NCBI RefSeq assembly: GCF_014197255.1
Contig: NZ_JACIFE010000010.1
Location: 1 to 60,073, forward strand
Length of the DNA: 60,073 nucleotides
Reading direction: 5' to 3'
DNA from: Bartonella fuyuanensis
GTDB taxonomy: Bacteria > Pseudomonadota > Alphaproteobacteria > Rhizobiales > Rhizobiaceae
Shown here: piece by piece, positions 19,621 through 28,936 of the stretch
How the letters are laid out: each line of letters begins with the position of its first letter
How positions within the stretch are numbered: the first letter of the stretch is position 1
The notes under the pieces: model-generated
Database searches by the model: none
What the model was told of the DNA's origin: nothing
Seen by the model: the letters and a program-made list of their open reading frames with translations, nothing else
Translations under genes and position numbers: made by a program

Positions 19621-21966
19621 ATGCCATCTTTTACACCTAGTCTTGAAGAGGTTTTGCATCGTGCTTTGACTATTGCTACTCAAGCACGGCATGAATATGC
19701 AACATTAGAGCATCTTCTACTTGCGCTGTTAGATGATGCTGATGCGAATTCCGTCATTCAGGCATGCCAGGTAGATGTGGAGGAATTGCGAAAACGCTTA
19801 ACCGATTATCTTCAGTCAGAGTTAGATGAACAGATTAGAGCTGATGAGGATACAAAGCCTACAACTTTTTTCCAGCGTGTCATTCAGCGTGCTGTGATAC
19901 ATGCTCAATCTGCTGGCAAAAATGAAGTATCGGGAGCAAATGTTCTTGTTGCAATTTTTTCTGAACGTGAAAGCTATGCCGCATATTTCCTTCAAGAAAT
20001 GGGAATGACACGCTATGATGCTGTACGGTTTATTTCACATGGGATTACACGTGATGATGGGTTATCCATGTTACTTGAAGGGCTTGAAGAGCAATTAGAT
20101 CAGCAGATTTCGGCCAATGGTGAAAGGCTGCCAAGTGCTTTAACGAATTATTGTGTTGATCTCAATTGTAAAGCACGGAGTGGAAAGATTGATTTATTAA
20201 TTGGCCGTGAAATGGAAATTTCACGTATGATCCAGATTTTATGTCGAAGGGTGAAAAACAATCCGCTTTTGGTTGGTGATCCTGGTGTAGGGAAAACCGC
20301 TATAATTGAGGGATTGGCAAAGCGCATTGTTGATGGGCAAGTGCCTGAAGTTTTATCAAATGCAACAATATTTTCTCTTGATATGGGGGAGATTATTGCT
20401 GGTACGCGTTATCGCGGTGATTTTGAAGAACGATTAAAGCAAGTTATTAAAGAACTTGAGTTGTATCCAGATGCTATTTTATTTATTGATGAAATTCATA
20501 TCTTAGTGGGAGCAGGGGCGACATTAGGGGGAAATATGGATGCAGCAAATCTTTTAAAACCTGCATTATCTTCCGGAACTATGCGATGTATTGGTTCTAC
20601 AACTTACAGAGAATATCGCAAATTCTTTGAGCAAGATCGTGCTTTAGAGCGCCGTTTTCAGAAGCTTGATGTTCATGAACCTTCTGTTACTGATGCGATT
20701 AAGATTTTGCAGGGGCTGAAATCTTGCTTTGAAGATTTTCATCAGATTAGATATACAGATCAGGCAGTGAAGGCATCCGTAGAATTATCTTCGCGCTATA
20801 TGGTTGATCGTAGATTACCCGATAAAGCAATTGATATTATTGATGAAAGTGGCGCAGCTCAAAAGCTTTTGCCACAAAAACAGCGCAAAAAGAGTATAGG
20901 CGTTAAAGAAATTGAAGCAACTATTGCTACAATTGCAAGGATTCCACCAAAAACAGTTTCTCGGAATGATCAGAAGATACTGAGTAAGCTTGAAAGAGAG
21001 CTCAAACATGTTGTTTATGGGCAAGATCAGGCAATTTCCGTATTGGTGTCATCAATTAAATTGGCGCGAGCAGGTTTACGCGAATCAGAGAAACCCATAG
21101 GAAGTTATTTATTTTCAGGGCCAACAGGTGTCGGAAAAACTGAAGTTGCAAAACAGCTTGCATCATCTTTAGGCATTGAACTATTACGTTTTGATATGTC
21201 AGAATATATGGAACGGCATGCGGTAGCGCGCTTAATCGGAGCGCCTCCAGGTTATGTAGGGTTTGATCAAGGAGGTCTTCTTACAGACGCAGTTGATCAG
21301 AAACCTCACGCGATCCTCTTGCTAGATGAGATTGAGAAAGCACATCCAGAATTATTTAATATTTTATTGCAGGTAATGGATTATGGTAGATTAACAGACC
21401 ATAACGGCAAAAAAATTGATTTTCGCAATATTATTTTGATTATGACAACCAATGCTGGTGCTTCAGATATGGCAAAATCAGCTATTGGATTTGGAAAAAT
21501 ACAACGTGATGGTGAGGATATAGAAGCAATTAATCAGTTATTTACACCAGAATTCCGGAATCGGTTAGATGCAATTATTCCATTTGCACCTTTATCCCAT
21601 TTAATCATCAATCAAATAGCGCAGAAATTTATTTTTCAGCTTGAAGCACAATTAGCTGATCGGGGGATTTGTTTTGAGTTAAGCCCTGCTGCAACTTTAT
21701 GGCTTTCCAATAAAGGATATGATTCTCAGATGGGGGCACGCCCATTAGCGCGGATTATACAAGAATATATTAAAAAACCATTAGCTGATGAAATTTTATT
21801 TGGAAAGTTACGTAATGGTGGCATTGTTCGCATATTGACACAAAAATCAAATGGCGAAAAAGAAAAACTGCAGTTAAAAATTTTATCTTCCGATATATCT
21901 GTTGGTTTAAAGAAAAACAAAATACAAAATTCTACAAAAAAAGTGTGGGAAAGAAAAGCACAATAA
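19621..21966 (+). CDS. clpA: ATP-dependent Clp protease ATP-binding subunit ClpA
   Basis: AAA+ unfoldase that feeds proteins into ClpP. The 781-residue protein has the ClpN repeat domain (about 1-145) with ARHEYATLEHLLLALL. The first AAA+ module has Walker A GDPGVGKTA (near 218) and Walker B ILFIDEIH. The second module has GPTGVGKTEVAKQLA (near 500) and ILLLDEIEKAHP. Length fits ClpA rather than ClpB because there is no long middle coiled-coil. It follows clpS by 6 bp and converges on the HIT gene. Confidence 0.96.
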   Translation: MPSFTPSLEEVLHRALTIATQARHEYATLEHLLLALLDDADANSVIQACQVDVEELRKRLTDYLQSELDEQIRADEDTKPTTFFQRVIQRAVIHAQSAGKNEVSGANVLVAIFSERESYAAYFLQEMGMTRYDAVRFISHGITRDDGLSMLLEGLEEQLDQQISANGERLPSALTNYCVDLNCKARSGKIDLLIGREMEISRMIQILCRRVKNNPLLVGDPGVGKTAIIEGLAKRIVDGQVPEVLSNATIFSLDMGEIIAGTRYRGDFEERLKQVIKELELYPDAILFIDEIHILVGAGATLGGNMDAANLLKPALSSGTMRCIGSTTYREYRKFFEQDRALERRFQKLDVHEPSVTDAIKILQGLKSCFEDFHQIRYTDQAVKASVELSSRYMVDRRLPDKAIDIIDESGAAQKLLPQKQRKKSIGVKEIEATIATIARIPPKTVSRNDQKILSKLERELKHVVYGQDQAISVLVSSIKLARAGLRESEKPIGSYLFSGPTGVGKTEVAKQLASSLGIELLRFDMSEYMERHAVARLIGAPPGYVGFDQGGLLTDAVDQKPHAILLLDEIEKAHPELFNILLQVMDYGRLTDHNGKKIDFRNIILIMTTNAGASDMAKSAIGFGKIQRDGEDIEAINQLFTPEFRNRLDAIIPFAPLSHLIINQIAQKFIFQLEAQLADRGICFELSPAATLWLSNKGYDSQMGARPLARIIQEYIKKPLADEILFGKLRNGGIVRILTQKSNGEKEKLQLKILSSDISVGLKKNKIQNSTKKVWERKAQ

Positions 21967-21978
21967 CTTAAGAGCATG

Positions 21979-22404
21979 TTACAAAGCTGCACGGATTTTT
22001 TTTGCATTTTCTTCAAGTATTTCTGTCGGCGTTATCACGTTATTATGGGAAGTGAGTTCTATTCCTTCCATCCGTGGTATAATATGGAAATGGAGATGAT
22101 AAACGGTTTGTTGACTAGCTGCTTCATTAAATTGCAGGACAGTTATGCCATCTGCTTGAAAAGCTTTTTTGATGGCATTTGCGATTTTTTGAACAGCTTT
22201 AATGACAGGAAATAATGTTTCAGTATCTGCATCAAGTAAGTTTCTAGAACCTTTTTTAGGAATGACTAACGTATGACCCGGTGCTTGTGGCATGATATCC
22301 ATGAATCCAATCACATCATCATCTTCGTAGACACGAACAGAAGGGATTTCATTGCGAATCAATTTAGCAAAAATATTGTTATTGTCGTAAGTTTGTTTCA
22401 TCAA
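21979..22404 (-). CDS. HIT family nucleotide hydrolase/transferase
   Basis: Histidine-triad protein of 141 residues. The catalytic motif HLHFHIIPR (near residues 104-112) is intact, and the N-terminal IFAKLIRNEIPSVRVYEDDDV is typical of bacterial HinT-like enzymes that cleave nucleoside phosphoramidates. The exact substrate cannot be read from sequence. It lies on the minus strand, its stop only 12 bp from the clpA stop. Confidence 0.9.
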   Translation of the reverse strand: MMKQTYDNNNIFAKLIRNEIPSVRVYEDDDVIGFMDIMPQAPGHTLVIPKKGSRNLLDADTETLFPVIKAVQKIANAIKKAFQADGITVLQFNEAASQQTVYHLHFHIIPRMEGIELTSHNNVITPTEILEENAKKIRAAL

Positions 22405-22537
22405 ATATTTCCTTTTCTTGTAGTTTTAAAATTTTAATTTCAAACCAGAAAAATGCAAGCCTTATAAGAGTTTAAAACAAAGAAGTATTTTGACTTTAGT
22501 GTTTATTTAGTGTAGTGAGCTGTCTTTAAATAAAGAT

Positions 22538-22999
22538 TTAGATTTCTATAACGGCTTCAACTTCTACAGGAGCATCCATAGGAAGAGAGGCGACACCAAT
22601 GGCAGAACGGGCGTGCTTTCCAATTTCACCAAAAATCTTAACAAATAAATCAGAGGCTCCATTGGCAATAAGAGGGATATCGGTAAAATGAGAATCTACA
22701 GCCACAAAAACAGTAATTTTTACTACGCGTTTTATTCTATTTAAGTCACCTAGAGTTGCCTTGAGTTGAGCGAGAATATTGAGAGCGCAAGCTTCAGATG
22801 CTTTTTTGGCTTGTTCAGGATTCACAGCTGCACCAACTTTACCAATGGTTATTAGTTTTCCATTAATAAGAGGGAGCTGCCCAGAAATAAAGAGTTGATT
22901 GCCACTTTGTGAAATGGTGATGTAATTGGCGAGAGGAATTGTTGCTTCAGGAATAGCGATTCCGAATTTTTCGAGTTTTTTTTCAATCACATTGGTCAT
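22538..22999 (-). CDS. RidA family protein (enamine/imine deaminase-like)
   Basis: RidA proteins hydrolyse reactive enamines made by PLP enzymes such as serine dehydratase. The 153-residue protein has LFISGQLPL (near 34-42), EQAKKASEACALNILAQLKATLGDLNRIKRVVKITVFV in the middle, and ARSAIGVASLPMDAPVEVEAVIEI at the end, with the conserved Arg and Glu. It is longer than the classic 130-residue YjgF form and closer to the YjgF-like subgroup common in rhizobia. It is on the minus strand upstream of the HIT gene, 133 bp away. Confidence 0.9.
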   Translation of the reverse strand: MTNVIEKKLEKFGIAIPEATIPLANYITISQSGNQLFISGQLPLINGKLITIGKVGAAVNPEQAKKASEACALNILAQLKATLGDLNRIKRVVKITVFVAVDSHFTDIPLIANGASDLFVKIFGEIGKHARSAIGVASLPMDAPVEVEAVIEI

Positions 23000-23147
23000 A
23001 ATTTAAACTCCATAGCTGTTCTATGATGCTTTTTTCGTTACATAACCTATTTTTTGATTTAAGAAAATGTGTGGTTAATTAAGAAATCAGTCTTTTTTGC
23101 CTTATTGTATGATGTTATGCAACGGGGGTAAGGTTTGGAAGTTGGGA

Positions 23148-23984
23148 ATGATTAGATCATTATTTATAATAATTTCATATATTGTTTTTTTATGCACTGC
23201 GAGAGCTGAAGAGCCTGTTTTTATTGTACCTCATCGAGCAATTTATGATTTTCGTCTCGATAATGTTTCTCATGAAATAACGGTTTCTGGGATGTCAGGG
23301 CGAATGGTTTATGAGCTTACTGGTTCGGCGTGCCAAGGCTATAGAACGCGTTTTCGTTTCATTAGTCGTATTCACATTGAAGGTATGCCGGTACGTTTAA
23401 CAGATCAACAGACGACAAGTTATGAAACAGGGGACAGTCGTACATTCCGTTTTAATATTACAGATCAAGAAGGAGAAGAGGTTACGTATCACGCCGAGGG
23501 GGTTGCTAAGCGTACCCAAGATGGTATTACAGTTATATTAAAAAAACCAAAGGAAAAAGAATATAAGCTTGCAATGGCTGAGTTTCCAATAATGCAACTA
23601 AAAAATATTATCCGCCATGCAAAAGCAGGAAATCATTTTTACAATGTTACTGTATTTGATGGGACAAATAAAGCAAATAAAGTTATAAAAGAAAGTATCG
23701 TCATAGGAAAAAAGAAGGCGCTTTTATCTGATAGCGAAACAGAAAAAATGAGAAAATTGGATGAAGAAGAGTATTGGCCCGTTACAATCTCTTATTTTGA
23801 TGATGGGGAGAATAAGGATGGTTTGCCGATTTATCGCAGCAGTTTTCTTTTACACGAGAATGGTGTTATGCGTGATCTTCATCTTGATTATGGAACTTTT
23901 TCAGTGCGTGCAAAATTGAACAGTCTCGAATTCTTGGAACTTGGAAAAGATTTTGATCAATGTGAAAATGCAAATATTAAATGA
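23148..23984 (+). CDS. eipB: Periplasmic cell-envelope integrity protein EipB (DUF1849)
   Basis: EipB is an alphaproteobacterial periplasmic beta-spiral protein needed for envelope integrity in Brucella. From ATG 23148 the product is 278 residues with a signal peptide MIRSLFIIISYIVFLCTARA. The mature chain begins PVFIVPHRAIYDFRLD, then SGMSGRMVYELTGSACQGYRTRFRF, and has RLTDQQTTSYETGD. Two conserved cysteines (GSAC near residue 60 and FDQC near 270) match the known disulfide pair. The frame opens upstream at TTG 23097, but the ATG gives the clean signal peptide and normal length. Confidence 0.85.
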   Translation: MIRSLFIIISYIVFLCTARAEEPVFIVPHRAIYDFRLDNVSHEITVSGMSGRMVYELTGSACQGYRTRFRFISRIHIEGMPVRLTDQQTTSYETGDSRTFRFNITDQEGEEVTYHAEGVAKRTQDGITVILKKPKEKEYKLAMAEFPIMQLKNIIRHAKAGNHFYNVTVFDGTNKANKVIKESIVIGKKKALLSDSETEKMRKLDEEEYWPVTISYFDDGENKDGLPIYRSSFLLHENGVMRDLHLDYGTFSVRAKLNSLEFLELGKDFDQCENANIK

Positions 23985-24091
23985 TTAAAGAAAATGACTT
24001 GAAAAAGAATCAAATATTAGTATGTTCGTCTTAATTTCACACGCGGAGTTTGGGTGTTTGTAAATAATCTGTAAAAGGAGTCTAGCAAGCA

Positions 24092-24127
24092 TCCGCCGGT
24101 AGTGGGTTTCCCTGCTTTTTCCGCGGA
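24092..24127 (+). promoter_or_regulatory. Structured leader hairpin of rpsB
   Basis: TCCGC 24092-24096 pairs with GCGGA 24123-24127. Inside it, GG with CC, AG with CT and GGG 24104-24106 with CCC 24110-24112 can stack around a 3-nt loop, broken by small bulges. The structure ends 24 bases before the rpsB ATG. It is likely part of a translationally regulated S2 leader, by analogy with other ribosomal-protein operons. Confidence 0.45.
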
Positions 24128-24151
24128 GGTTGAACCGGAAAGGATAAGATT

Positions 24152-24928
24152 ATGGCACTACCCGATTTTACTATGCATCAGCTTTTAGAAGCAGGTGTGC
24201 ATTTTGGTCACCAGACTCATCGCTGGAATCCAAAAATGGCTCCCTATATTTATGGTCAACGGAATAATATCCATATTATTGATCTCGCTCAGACTGTTCC
24301 ACTTTTACACCAAGCACTTAAACTTGTTTCAGATACCGTTGCGCGTGGTGGTCGTATTCTCTTTGTTGGTACGAAACGGCAAGCATCTGATATTATCGCT
24401 GATGCGGCGAATCGTTCCGCCCAATATTACGTTAATGCGCGTTGGCTTGGCGGTATGCTTACAAACTGGAAAACAATTTCCAATTCGATACATCGTTTGC
24501 GTAAGATTGACAAAATTCTTGCTGCTGAAGCGCAAGGCTTTACCAAAAAAGAACGTTTAAATTTGGAACGTGATCGTGAAAAACTTGATCGTGCGCTTGG
24601 TGGTATTAAAGATATGGGATCTGTTCCAGATCTTATGTTTGTTATCGATACAAATAAAGAAAATATTGCCCTCCAAGAAGCAAAACGTTTGGGTATTCCT
24701 GTAATTGCTATTATTGATACCAATTGTGATCCTGATGATGTGACATATCCAATACCAGGTAATGATGATGCTTCACGTGCAATTTCCCTTTATTGTGATC
24801 TTTTTGCTCGTGCTGCCCTTGATGGTATTGCACGCCAACAAGGTGCAATGGGTGTTGATTTAGGAGCTCAAGCTGATGTGCCTGTGGAGCCTATTTTGGA
24901 AAATGCGATTTTAGCAGTTTCTGAGTAA
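24152..24928 (+). CDS. rpsB: 30S ribosomal protein S2
   Basis: S2 binds late at the 30S neck and is needed for S1 binding. The 258-residue product begins [29 protein letters not shown] and contains [28 protein letters not shown], and [36 protein letters not shown], all S2 landmarks. GGAAAGGA is the Shine-Dalgarno. tsf follows after about 100 bp, the universal rpsB-tsf pair. Confidence 0.97.
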   Translation: MALPDFTMHQLLEAGVHFGHQTHRWNPKMAPYIYGQRNNIHIIDLAQTVPLLHQALKLVSDTVARGGRILFVGTKRQASDIIADAANRSAQYYVNARWLGGMLTNWKTISNSIHRLRKIDKILAAEAQGFTKKERLNLERDREKLDRALGGIKDMGSVPDLMFVIDTNKENIALQEAKRLGIPVIAIIDTNCDPDDVTYPIPGNDDASRAISLYCDLFARAALDGIARQQGAMGVDLGAQADVPVEPILENAILAVSE

Positions 24929-25030
24929 TATAAAACGCTTAATTAAGGTACTTTTGTTTTCTAAAGAAGAGATTATAGACGTGCAGAGGAAATTCGCACG
25001 CTTTCACTGTTACAGAATAAAGAGGCAAAT

Positions 25031-25954
25031 ATGAGTATTACTGCTGCACAAGTAAAAGAACTTCGAGAACTATCTGGCGCTGGTATGATGGATTGTAAAG
25101 CTGCTCTAGCAGAAACTAATGGTGATATGGAAGCTGCTGTTGATTGGCTTCGCAAAAAAGGGATCGCTAAAGCAGATAAAAAGGCGGGTCGTACAGCAGC
25201 TGAAGGATTAATTGGAGTTGCATCAAAAGATTCCAATGCAGTTTTGGTTGAGATTAATTCTGAAACAGATTTTGTTGCACGCAATGATGGTTTCCAAGAA
25301 ATTGTGCGCAATGTAGCAACTGCTGCCTTAGATACGCCAGGTGATGTTGAATCTGTTTCTGTTTCTCTTTATCCTGATTCTGAGAAGACTGTAGAGCTTA
25401 CAATCAAAGATGCAATTGGTACAATTGGCGAAAATATAATATTTCGTCGTTCTGCTAAATTATCTGTGGAGAATGGTGTCGTTGCGTCTTATATACACAA
25501 TAGTGTGGCTGAAGGTCTTGGTAAGCTTGGTGTTTTGGTTGCAATTGAAACAACAGGAGATAAAGAAGCCGCTCTTGTTTTTGGTCGGCAAATTGCGATG
25601 CATATTGCGGCAAGCAATCCATTAGCGCTTATCGCACAAGATGTTGATGCTGCTACTGTTGAACGTGAAAAAGCGATTTTTTCAGATCAAGCACGGCAAT
25701 CTGGAAAGCCTGAAAATATCATTAAAAAAATGGTAGAAGGGCGTATGCGGAAGTTTTTTGAAGAGGTTGTTTTGCTTTCTCAAGCTTTTGTTATGAATCC
25801 TGATATAACTGTTGAGGCAGCTTTAAAGGATGCTGAGAAATCAATTGGTGCTCCCGCAAAAATTACAGGATTTATACGTTTTGTACTAGGTGAAGGTGTG
25901 GAAAAAGGAGATTCTAATTTTGCCGCAGAGGTTGCGACTGTTGCAAAAGGCTAG
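25031..25954 (+). CDS. tsf: Elongation factor Ts
   Basis: Nucleotide-exchange factor for EF-Tu. The 307-residue protein starts [26 protein letters not shown] (UBA-like domain) and has the EF-Ts signature [13 protein letters not shown] (about 74-86), followed by two dimerisation subdomains. Length is typical for rhizobia. AGAGG lies upstream of ATG 25031. A short stem (CGTGC 24980-24984 with GCACG 24996-25000) is present in the rpsB-tsf spacer. Confidence 0.97.
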   Translation: MSITAAQVKELRELSGAGMMDCKAALAETNGDMEAAVDWLRKKGIAKADKKAGRTAAEGLIGVASKDSNAVLVEINSETDFVARNDGFQEIVRNVATAALDTPGDVESVSVSLYPDSEKTVELTIKDAIGTIGENIIFRRSAKLSVENGVVASYIHNSVAEGLGKLGVLVAIETTGDKEAALVFGRQIAMHIAASNPLALIAQDVDAATVEREKAIFSDQARQSGKPENIIKKMVEGRMRKFFEEVVLLSQAFVMNPDITVEAALKDAEKSIGAPAKITGFIRFVLGEGVEKGDSNFAAEVATVAKG

Positions 25955-25972
25955 TTATTGCAAATTCTTGAT

Positions 25973-26011
25973 CAGAGATTTAAAATTATATCGTTGATTG
26001 TAAAATCTCTG
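25973..26011 (+). promoter_or_regulatory. 9-bp stem-loop between tsf and pyrH
   Basis: CAGAGATTT 25973-25981 pairs perfectly with AAATCTCTG 26003-26011 across a 21-nt loop. There is no T tract after it, so it may be an RNA-processing or attenuation structure rather than a simple terminator. Confidence 0.4.
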
Positions 26012-26035
26012 AGGGAAACAGTATAATTGTTGAGA

Positions 26036-26060
26036 GGGCGTCATGTAAAAAGTGATGCCC
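26036..26060 (+). promoter_or_regulatory. 8-bp stem-loop upstream of pyrH
   Basis: GGGCGTCA 26036-26043 pairs with TGATGCCC 26053-26060 (one G·U), loop of 9 nt. It follows the previous stem-loop by 24 bases and ends 48 bases before the pyrH start. Possible weak terminator or leader element of pyrH. Confidence 0.4.
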
Positions 26061-26108
26061 TTCGTGGTGTAAAAAGAAAAAATAAAGGTGCTTTTGGGGA
26101 GATTATGA

Positions 26109-26828
26109 ATGGCATTAGCACTTCCGTATAAACGTATTCTTTTAAAGGCTTCTGGTGAAGCTCTTATGGGGGGGCAGAGTTTTGGCATTGATGTTTCTGT
26201 TGTAGATCGTATTGCTGCTGATATTGCAGAAGTGCGCGCAATGGGAATAGAAGTTGCGGTTGTTATCGGTGGGGGAAATATTTTTCGCGGCGTTGCTGTT
26301 GCTTCGCATGGTGGGGATCGAGTGACAGGTGATCATATGGGAATGCTTGCAACTTCTATTAACTCTTTAGCATTGCGGACGTCATTGACAAAATTAGGGA
26401 TTGAAACTGTTGTACTATCTGCAATTGCTATGCCACAAATTTGTGAAAGTTTTTCGCAACGGAAAGCAATAGCTTATATCAATCAGGGAAAAGTTGTTGT
26501 TTTTGCGGGTGGTACAGGAAATCCATTTTTTACTACTGATTCTGCTGCTACTTTACGTGCAGCGGAAATTGGTGCCGACGTTCTTCTTAAAGGAACACAA
26601 GTTGATGGTATTTATTCAGCAGATCCTAAGGTAGACCCTACGGCTAAGCGTTTTGATCAGTTAACGCATGTTGAAATTTTGCAATGGGGATTATCTGTTA
26701 TGGATTCGACAGCTATCACTTTAGCACGTGAGAATAATGTACCGATTATTGTCTATTCCATTCATGAAAAAGGCGGTTTGGCGAAGGTCTTGAATGGAAC
26801 AGGACGCTTTACAATAGTATCGGAATAA
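26109..26828 (+). CDS. pyrH: Uridylate kinase
   Basis: UMP kinase of the amino-acid-kinase fold, making UDP for RNA and for UDP-sugar precursors used by the downstream envelope genes. The 239-residue protein has [16 protein letters not shown] (about 6-21), [11 protein letters not shown] (about 52-62), [17 protein letters not shown] and [21 protein letters not shown], all diagnostic of PyrH. It starts at ATG 26109 and lies 37 bp before frr. Confidence 0.97.
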   Translation: MALALPYKRILLKASGEALMGGQSFGIDVSVVDRIAADIAEVRAMGIEVAVVIGGGNIFRGVAVASHGGDRVTGDHMGMLATSINSLALRTSLTKLGIETVVLSAIAMPQICESFSQRKAIAYINQGKVVVFAGGTGNPFFTTDSAATLRAAEIGADVLLKGTQVDGIYSADPKVDPTAKRFDQLTHVEILQWGLSVMDSTAITLARENNVPIIVYSIHEKGGLAKVLNGTGRFTIVSE

Positions 26829-26865
26829 GAGTAAGCTTCAAAGGACAATTGAAGGAGACAGAAAT

Positions 26866-27426
26866 ATGAATGTTACATCGATTATGGATGATCTGAAGCG
26901 TCGCATGGATGGTGCTATTACAGCTTTTAAACATGAATTAGGTGGTTTGAGGACTGGACGAGCATCAGCTAGTTTATTAGAACCGTTGACTGTTGAATCT
27001 TATGGTTCTATTGTGCACATAAATCAGGTTGCTAATATTTCTGTTCCTGAGCCCCGGATGCTTTTCGTTTCTGTCTGGGATAAAACGATGGTAGGAGCTG
27101 TAGAGCGTGCCATTCGCGATTCTGGTCTTGGCTTAAATCCTATAGTTGATGGTACCAATTTACGTATTCCTTTACCTGAGTTGAATGAAGAGCGCCGTAA
27201 AGAGCTTGTAAAAATTGCGCATCACTATGCAGAGCAAGCACGTGTTGCTACACGTCATGTTCGTCGGGATGGCATGGACAATTTGAAAAAGTTAGAAAAA
27301 GATGGTGAAATTGGGCAAGATGAAGCTCATAATTTGTCTGAGAAAGTTCAAAAGCTCACAGATGAAACCATTGCTGATATTGACAAAATTTTAACTGTGA
27401 AGGAATCAGAAATTATGCACGTTTAA
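26866..27426 (+). CDS. frr: Ribosome recycling factor
   Basis: Splits post-termination ribosomes together with EF-G. The 186-residue product has [32 protein letters not shown] near the start, [37 protein letters not shown] in the middle, and a C-terminal helix ending EIMHV. AAGGAGA precedes ATG 26866. It sits between pyrH and the cdsA region. Confidence 0.97.
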   Translation: MNVTSIMDDLKRRMDGAITAFKHELGGLRTGRASASLLEPLTVESYGSIVHINQVANISVPEPRMLFVSVWDKTMVGAVERAIRDSGLGLNPIVDGTNLRIPLPELNEERRKELVKIAHHYAEQARVATRHVRRDGMDNLKKLEKDGEIGQDEAHNLSEKVQKLTDETIADIDKILTVKESEIMHV

Positions 27427-27497
27427 GACGACTTAATCACTAGAGAAAAGCTGTTATATCCCCAGCGTGTAAGTTTTCCTACGGATAAAATTAGGTA

Positions 27498-27692
27498 GTG
27501 GTGTGCATAAGGTTTAATATAGGGGGGATATTTTATTCTTTAATATGCGTGGTTGGTCATACTTTTTTTAGAGGCTATCATTTAATAGTATGGCGAGAGT
27601 TTTTTCAGCATGTCTTTATTAAACTGCATGATGAAAGAAGTTTTTACGGATTCTTCAAATATTATAAGATAGTGATTAGAGAAAGAGTATAA
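27498..27692 (+). pseudogene. uppS: Probable remnant of uppS (undecaprenyl diphosphate synthase)
   Basis: In rhizobial relatives uppS lies between frr and cdsA, but here the 650-bp gap has no intact gene. The frame at 27498-27692 ends with a stretch resembling the UppS C-terminus: REFFQHV, then LHDERSFYGFFKYYKIVIRER, compared with the family pattern EF…W-P-D-F-x-x-x-x-F-x-x-A-x-x-x-Y-x-x-R-x-R-R-F. The N-terminal catalytic part (MDGNGRWA motif) is absent. The match is by eye and partial, so the identity is an inference supported mostly by position. If correct, a working UppS must be encoded elsewhere because the enzyme is essential. Confidence 0.4.
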
Positions 27693-28105
27693 CGCAAAAA
27701 TAAGCCTTAATCTTGCTCTTACCTGCCACTATCAAGGTCTATGAGTAGAATCCATCAAGCAGACGTTATGTAGTGCATTCGTTTTTGAATGATGAATAGC
27801 TGATAGGGAAATATTTTAATACAAACTTTATATCAGTTAATTTATATGAAGCGCGAGCCGCCGCTTTTTCATTTTATGTTTGAGAAATATTTAGACGCAT
27901 ATTTTTAGATTAATTTTGATAGAGGAATGTTTAAACCTATTTTATTGATTATTAACCTTATAAGAGCTATCTTGATAGCTAAAACCACTTATGATAAATT
28001 ATAAGAGAAATTTATACAAGCATGAAATAAAAATACGAGGTAGAGAAGTTTTTCTTGCATTAATTTTAGAGCTTGTATTTCCTATTTTTATTGTGGGATA
28101 TTGTT
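27693..28105. other. Gene-free spacer before cdsA
   Basis: About 400 bp with no supported gene. A weak stem, GAAGCG 27848-27853 with CGCTTT 27862-27867 followed by TTC, may be a terminator. The spacer probably includes the cdsA promoter and worn DNA from the lost uppS region. Confidence 0.4.
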
Positions 28106-28921
28106 TTGTCTAATTTAGTTTATCGTGTTCTGACGGCCTTTGTGTTTGGTGTTATTGCGTTGTATCTAACATGGTTGGGAGGAATCTTCTTTTTTTTGTT
28201 TGTATGGTGTATTGGCGGTTTTATTCTTTATGAGTGGATTCGTATTACGAAAGAGAAATGGTGTGTTTTACAAAAAATGTTAGCAAGTATTTTTTATTTG
28301 CTCTTTGGCTTTTTTTTAGTTTTAAGTGTACCCGCCTCATTGGATTTTTGTGTTTTAATCGTTTTGGCTGCGGTATTGGCTATCATATCTATAAAAAAGA
28401 GTGGTTGGATTTTTTTGGGTTTTTTATATGCATCTTTTCCTGTTGTTGCTTTATGCTTTTTACGGGATCATGAGATGTTGGGATTCCGAGTTGTTATTTT
28501 CTTATTTACGATAGTGTGGGGAACAGATATTGGTGGATATTTTATCGGACGTGCATTAGGGGGAGCTAAATTAGCCCCACGATTTTCTCCCAATAAAACA
28601 TGGGCAGGAGCACTTGGTGGCACATTTGTCGGAGTTTTTAGTGGTATGTGGGTTGCTTTTGGATTTTTTGATATAAATTTAGCAAGTTTCTTTGTCCCAC
28701 TCCTTACACTTTTTTTGTCAATTGTTTCACAATTGAGTGATTTAGGACAATCATGGCTTAAAAGGCGGTTTTCTGTTAAAGATTCTAGTTCTTTATTGCC
28801 TGGACATGGTGGTTTTATGGATCGTATGGATGGATTAGTAGGGGCGGCTTGTGTCCTTTATTTAATTGGTTCATTTACATCTGATATGGATACGCCTTTT
28901 AATCTTTTTAGTATGATTTAA
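28106..28921 (+). CDS. cdsA: Phosphatidate cytidylyltransferase
   Basis: Inner-membrane enzyme making CDP-diacylglycerol from phosphatidate and CTP, the branch point for all phospholipids. The polytopic protein carries the family signature SWLKRRFSVKDSSSLLPGHG followed by GFMDRMDG (near residues 212-240), plus FSPNKTWAGALGG. I prefer the TTG start at 28106 (MSNLVYRVLTAFVFG), with GGGA upstream, giving 271 residues; the frame also opens at TTG 28073. The stop TAA at 28919-28921 sits just before the rseP start region, so they are co-transcribed. Confidence 0.92.
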   Translation: MSNLVYRVLTAFVFGVIALYLTWLGGIFFFLFVWCIGGFILYEWIRITKEKWCVLQKMLASIFYLLFGFFLVLSVPASLDFCVLIVLAAVLAIISIKKSGWIFLGFLYASFPVVALCFLRDHEMLGFRVVIFLFTIVWGTDIGGYFIGRALGGAKLAPRFSPNKTWAGALGGTFVGVFSGMWVAFGFFDINLASFFVPLLTLFLSIVSQLSDLGQSWLKRRFSVKDSSSLLPGHGGFMDRMDGLVGAACVLYLIGSFTSDMDTPFNLFSMI

Positions 28922-28936
28922 TTGGGAGAAGGTATT

